Shown here one piece after another: positions 36,481 to 39,295 of a stretch of DNA of 39,295 nt. The stretch is from positions 1 through 39,295 of the forward strand of contig DUNZ01000038.1 of the NCBI GenBank assembly GCA_012839085.1, written 5' to 3'. Numbering within the stretch: the first letter of the stretch is position 1; each line of letters begins with the position of its first letter. Below the pieces are notes generated by a model. That model saw nothing but the letters and a program-made list of their open reading frames with translations. It did no database searches and had not been told where the DNA came from. Made by a program: the position numbers and the translations under genes. Origin of the DNA: Clostridiales bacterium (GTDB lineage: Bacteria > Bacillota > Clostridia > Lachnospirales > Lachnospiraceae).

Positions 36481-38841
36481 CTAGATTTCCTTTGAATGAT
36501 ATAGTTCCATAAAAATATCTACGATCTCTGGATCAAATTTTTTTCCTGATTGAGCTTGTATTTCTTTCATTGCCTCCTCTTTACTAATCGGTTCCCTATC
36601 ATAACTGCCGTGTAACATCCTATCATATACATCCGCCAACAATAAAATACGAGATATTTTCGGTATTTCATTTCCTTTTAAATGATTGGGATAACCATTT
36701 CCATCCCAACTTTCATGGTGGCTTAGGACATATTTTGCAATATCCAAGGTTTTAATGGATAGATTCAAAATTCTATATCCTACCACCGGATGTCTTCTGA
36801 TTAACTGTATTTCTTGATAAGTCAGTTTCGTTTTTTTATTTAATAATTTCGGTTCTATTATAATTTTTCCAATGTCATGATAACGGGCAGCCGTTAGTAA
36901 TCTTCTTGATTCTGAAGAGGATAAATTCATCGCCTTTCCAATTTTTTCACAGATTTCGATTACATGATCCGAATGTTCTTTTTCACTAGGGGAAACTTCA
37001 TATAATTTTTTTAAGATATCATCTACAGCATTTTCGTTAAATTTGGTCATATCCACTGTTTTTTGCTGATACATTTTGGAATCGGCAATATCAATGGTAT
37101 GAATGATATCTTCATCTTTTGAGGTCATGGTACTTGCCCCTAAGGATATACTTCCATGAAAACTTTGAATCTTAATTTTGGATAATTCCTCACGAATTTT
37201 TGAGGATATTTTTTCTGCATCCTCTAAACTTGTTCTTGGTAAGATCATTAAAAATTCATCTCCGCCCAAACGAAAGGCTATATCCTCCAAGCGACAGTTC
37301 TTCTTTATAATATCCGCTGCATGTTTTATTAAATCGTCCCCTGCTGCATGTCCAAAAATATCATTCATATGTTTCAGTCCATTGACATCCCCCATGATTA
37401 CTGAAATTGGTAGGTTGTCTTCCATAACCAATTGTTTCATCTTCTTTTCTAAAAACCTTCTATTAAATAATCCTGTCAAGGAATCATGATAACTATTATA
37501 AATAATATTTCTTTCCTCTTCTTTTCGCTTGGTAATATCAAAGAAGGTAACTACTACTCCTATCAGTTCTCCATCCTGGTATTCTGGATCCGAATAATAT
37601 TCTACTTCAAAAGAGCTTCCATCCTTCCTCCAAAAGACCTCATCATCGGCATGAACTCCTACTCCACTATGGAAAACAGAAAGAATTTTACATACTTCCT
37701 CTTTATAAGGAGTGCCAGCTTTTCTGCTATGATGAATCATCTTATGAATATTTTTACCGATTAATTCTTCTTGATGATTGTATCCTAATAACTTAAGACA
37801 ACTATCATTACAAAAAGTACAAATACCGTTTTGGTCAATACCAAAAATACCTTCGGCCACGGAATCCAGTACCATTCTTAATTTATTCTGACTTTGATTC
37901 AATTGAGCCAAGGCTTCCAACAAATCATTCCGATTGTTGTACTCCACCGTGATATCATCAATGAATCCACCCACACCATATTGATTATTGGGTAATTTCA
38001 CAGGAAATTTTGTTACTTTTAAAATTTTATCTCCCCATTTTAATTCATTAACGATTACTGATTTTTTCTTAATGGCAGACAAATCTGTACTTTTCCCATG
38101 ACAAGCAAAATCGTAATCAATCAATTGAAAATCATCTTTCCCAATAATCTCTTCTTCCTTCTTTTGATAAAACTCTTCAAAGGCTTTATTCACAAAAATA
38201 TAATTTAAATTTTCATCTTTTAGTTGTATTAAACTATGGCTGGCATTGACAAAGGTTGTTCGTAATAAATTATGATGCTTCAATTCTTTGTTTAACCGCT
38301 TCGTTCTATTCATCTGCCAAAACAATATTCCACTTAATACAACAAGACTTAGAATTAATAGAGTCAAAACAGTAAAAAAACCTAAGGTCAAAGCACTTGT
38401 TTTCTCTTTCATATTTAGTTCATCTGTAACATCATAAATAATTACAAATAATAAATTCTTATCTCCATCGTAATGTTCACAAGGGTATACTTTCACATTT
38501 CTGATTTCACCATCGAACAGCATATGCTCTTCTATGTAGTAAATGTGTTTACTATGGCCCTTGATCTGCTTCATTTCATAAAATCTAGAAAGTTGAAATC
38601 CTAAATCTTCTGCCTTCATCTGCATAAATTCATCTTTGGAATACCCATAATATTCATAGGCTGCTTGATTTGCTTTCTCAATTGTTCCGCTATCCAAATT
38701 TATAACAATCATTACAGAGGCATTATGTTCAAATAAAGCATTAAATTCATAAGTCACATTCTTAGCGAAAGTAACTTTCGTGGGATTTATTACCGATAGA
38801 CTTATAAATATAAATGCAATAATAAACATCATTCGTTTCAT
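36481..38841 (-). CDS. Membrane PAS-PAS-PAS-GGDEF-HD-GYP protein (c-di-GMP synthesis and hydrolysis)
   Basis: 786 residues. An N-terminal signal-like helix (about 3-18) is followed by an external PAS-like domain (about 35-140) and a membrane helix (about 152-175). Two cytosolic PAS domains follow (about 190-300 and 322-440), then GGDEF (about 448-595) and HD-GYP (about 610-780). The cyclase motif is intact (RLGGDEF, 526-530), with an inhibitory RxxD site (RLED, five residues before it). The phosphodiesterase motifs HD (655-656) and HHESWDGNGYP (708-718) are also intact. Both activities are thus possible, with PAS inputs deciding the balance. The start is the ATG at 38841, preceded by GGAGGTG; the in-frame ATG at 38856 is itself part of that site. 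Confidence 0.92.
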   Translation of the reverse strand: MKRMMFIIAFIFISLSVINPTKVTFAKNVTYEFNALFEHNASVMIVINLDSGTIEKANQAAYEYYGYSKDEFMQMKAEDLGFQLSRFYEMKQIKGHSKHIYYIEEHMLFDGEIRNVKVYPCEHYDGDKNLLFVIIYDVTDELNMKEKTSALTLGFFTVLTLLILSLVVLSGILFWQMNRTKRLNKELKHHNLLRTTFVNASHSLIQLKDENLNYIFVNKAFEEFYQKKEEEIIGKDDFQLIDYDFACHGKSTDLSAIKKKSVIVNELKWGDKILKVTKFPVKLPNNQYGVGGFIDDITVEYNNRNDLLEALAQLNQSQNKLRMVLDSVAEGIFGIDQNGICTFCNDSCLKLLGYNHQEELIGKNIHKMIHHSRKAGTPYKEEVCKILSVFHSGVGVHADDEVFWRKDGSSFEVEYYSDPEYQDGELIGVVVTFFDITKRKEEERNIIYNSYHDSLTGLFNRRFLEKKMKQLVMEDNLPISVIMGDVNGLKHMNDIFGHAAGDDLIKHAADIIKKNCRLEDIAFRLGGDEFLMILPRTSLEDAEKISSKIREELSKIKIQSFHGSISLGASTMTSKDEDIIHTIDIADSKMYQQKTVDMTKFNENAVDDILKKLYEVSPSEKEHSDHVIEICEKIGKAMNLSSSESRRLLTAARYHDIGKIIIEPKLLNKKTKLTYQEIQLIRRHPVVGYRILNLSIKTLDIAKYVLSHHESWDGNGYPNHLKGNEIPKISRILLLADVYDRMLHGSYDREPISKEEAMKEIQAQSGKKFDPEIVDIFMELYHSKEI

Positions 38842-38886
38842 CAGTTTCACCTCCATAGGTATATGATTTCAAGGCATGCGAAATTT

Positions 38887-38916
38887 AGTTTACCTTTATC
38901 CTCTTGATTATGTCAA
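38887..38916 (-). promoter_or_regulatory. Candidate promoter of the GGDEF/HD-GYP gene
   Basis: Minus strand perfect TTGACA (complement of 38911-38916), 18 bp spacer, TAAACT (complement of 38887-38892), about 45 bp upstream of the start codon. Confidence 0.5.
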
Positions 38917-39249
38917 GATATATTATACCTTTAAAAAACAATTCTATGTTCCAATGTTTACCCAAACTGCTATATCACAAAAGATTTCCCCAACTGGATA
39001 CTAAGAAACCTTCACTATGATACGGTATCATGATAGATACTCCAATGTATGATACCATATAAGAATTTTCAAGCCAGAATACTATATCTTCACCAAATCA
39101 TATATACAATAGATGTTTACCTACCTATGATAACATAGAAGGTGGAATAAGTACTATTATACTCTTGTCCAGTTCATAACTTACCGGGAGCATAACCATT
39201 ATCCAAGCAAGCATATATGTAATAATTCATGGTTAATTAAAAAACCTAT
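38917..39249. other. Gene-free spacer with an operator-like palindrome
   Basis: No convincing gene was found between the promoter above and the terminator at 39250. The main feature is a perfect 15 bp palindrome ATGATACGGTATCAT at 39017-39031, with another half-site ATGATACC at 39049-39056. This resembles a dimeric regulator site, but I do not recognise the regulator. Confidence 0.45.
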
Positions 39250-39278
39250 TTCTACCTCTAAAGCAAATAAGGGTAGAA
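39250..39278 (-). terminator. Terminator of a minus-strand gene beyond the window
   Basis: TTCTACC (39250-39256) pairs with GGTAGAA (39272-39278). On the minus strand the stem is followed after a few bases by TTTTTT (complement of 39239-39244). Orientation implies that a gene to the right of the window, on the minus strand, ends here. Confidence 0.6.
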
Positions 39279-39295
39279 TTCACTATACAATTAAG

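Overview
The window looks like chromosomal DNA from a low-GC, flagellated, Gram-positive member of the Clostridia, most likely a Lachnospiraceae-type organism. The basis is AT-rich sequence, strong AGGAGG-type ribosome binding sites, GatCAB, an Opp system with a lipoprotein receptor, a LtaS-like envelope enzyme, split GcvPA/GcvPB glycine decarboxylase subunits, and c-di-GMP/chemotaxis genes. No rRNA, tRNA, CRISPR array, phage or insertion sequence was seen. All assignments come from reading the sequence; no database search was run.

Layout: (1) 1-2045: the 3' part of a FliK-like flagellar hook-length gene facing a single-domain PilZ protein. (2) 2046-5475: gatCAB (tRNA-dependent amidotransferase, minus strand), preceded by a 39-40 bp tandem array whose three best copies each carry a complete sigma-A-type promoter. 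(3) 5573-10312: minus-strand envelope and housekeeping genes: an S66 LD-carboxypeptidase coupled to a LtaS-like phosphotransferase, a heavy-metal chaperone and dapF. (4) 10363-11253: a YcgR-like PilZ gene. (5) 11276-13664: intracellular GH51 arabinofuranosidase divergent from an AraC regulator. (6) 13730-16208: prfC, then an 886 bp spacer holding a decayed fragment of an Old Yellow Enzyme gene. (7) 16209-22131: oppBCDFA oligopeptide importer behind two look-alike promoters. (8) 22154-27551: a chemotaxis receptor and an unclassified ABC exporter/TPR operon. (9) 27889-36098: sfsA, then a complete glycine cleavage operon gcvT-gcvH-gcvPA-gcvPB-lplA-lpdA. (10) 36189-39295: a small membrane protein and a PAS-GGDEF-HD-GYP c-di-GMP enzyme.

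How genes work together: gcvTHPAPB, lpdA and lplA form one self-sufficient module (P, H, T and L proteins plus the ligase that lipoylates H). The FliK-like protein, two PilZ proteins, the chemoreceptor and the GGDEF/HD-GYP enzyme point to c-di-GMP control of motility. The GH51 enzyme and AraC protein point to use of plant arabinan-derived sugars.

The most striking feature of the window is structural. Many spacers contain their own, mutually unrelated short tandem repeat (periods 23, 34-36, 38 and 39-40 bp, a 37 bp direct repeat, and purine-rich simple repeats). One repeat-like segment lies inside a gene, where it adds a charged insert of about 65 residues to dihydrolipoamide dehydrogenase. 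These arrays seem to arise locally and repeatedly. One of them has multiplied a promoter.
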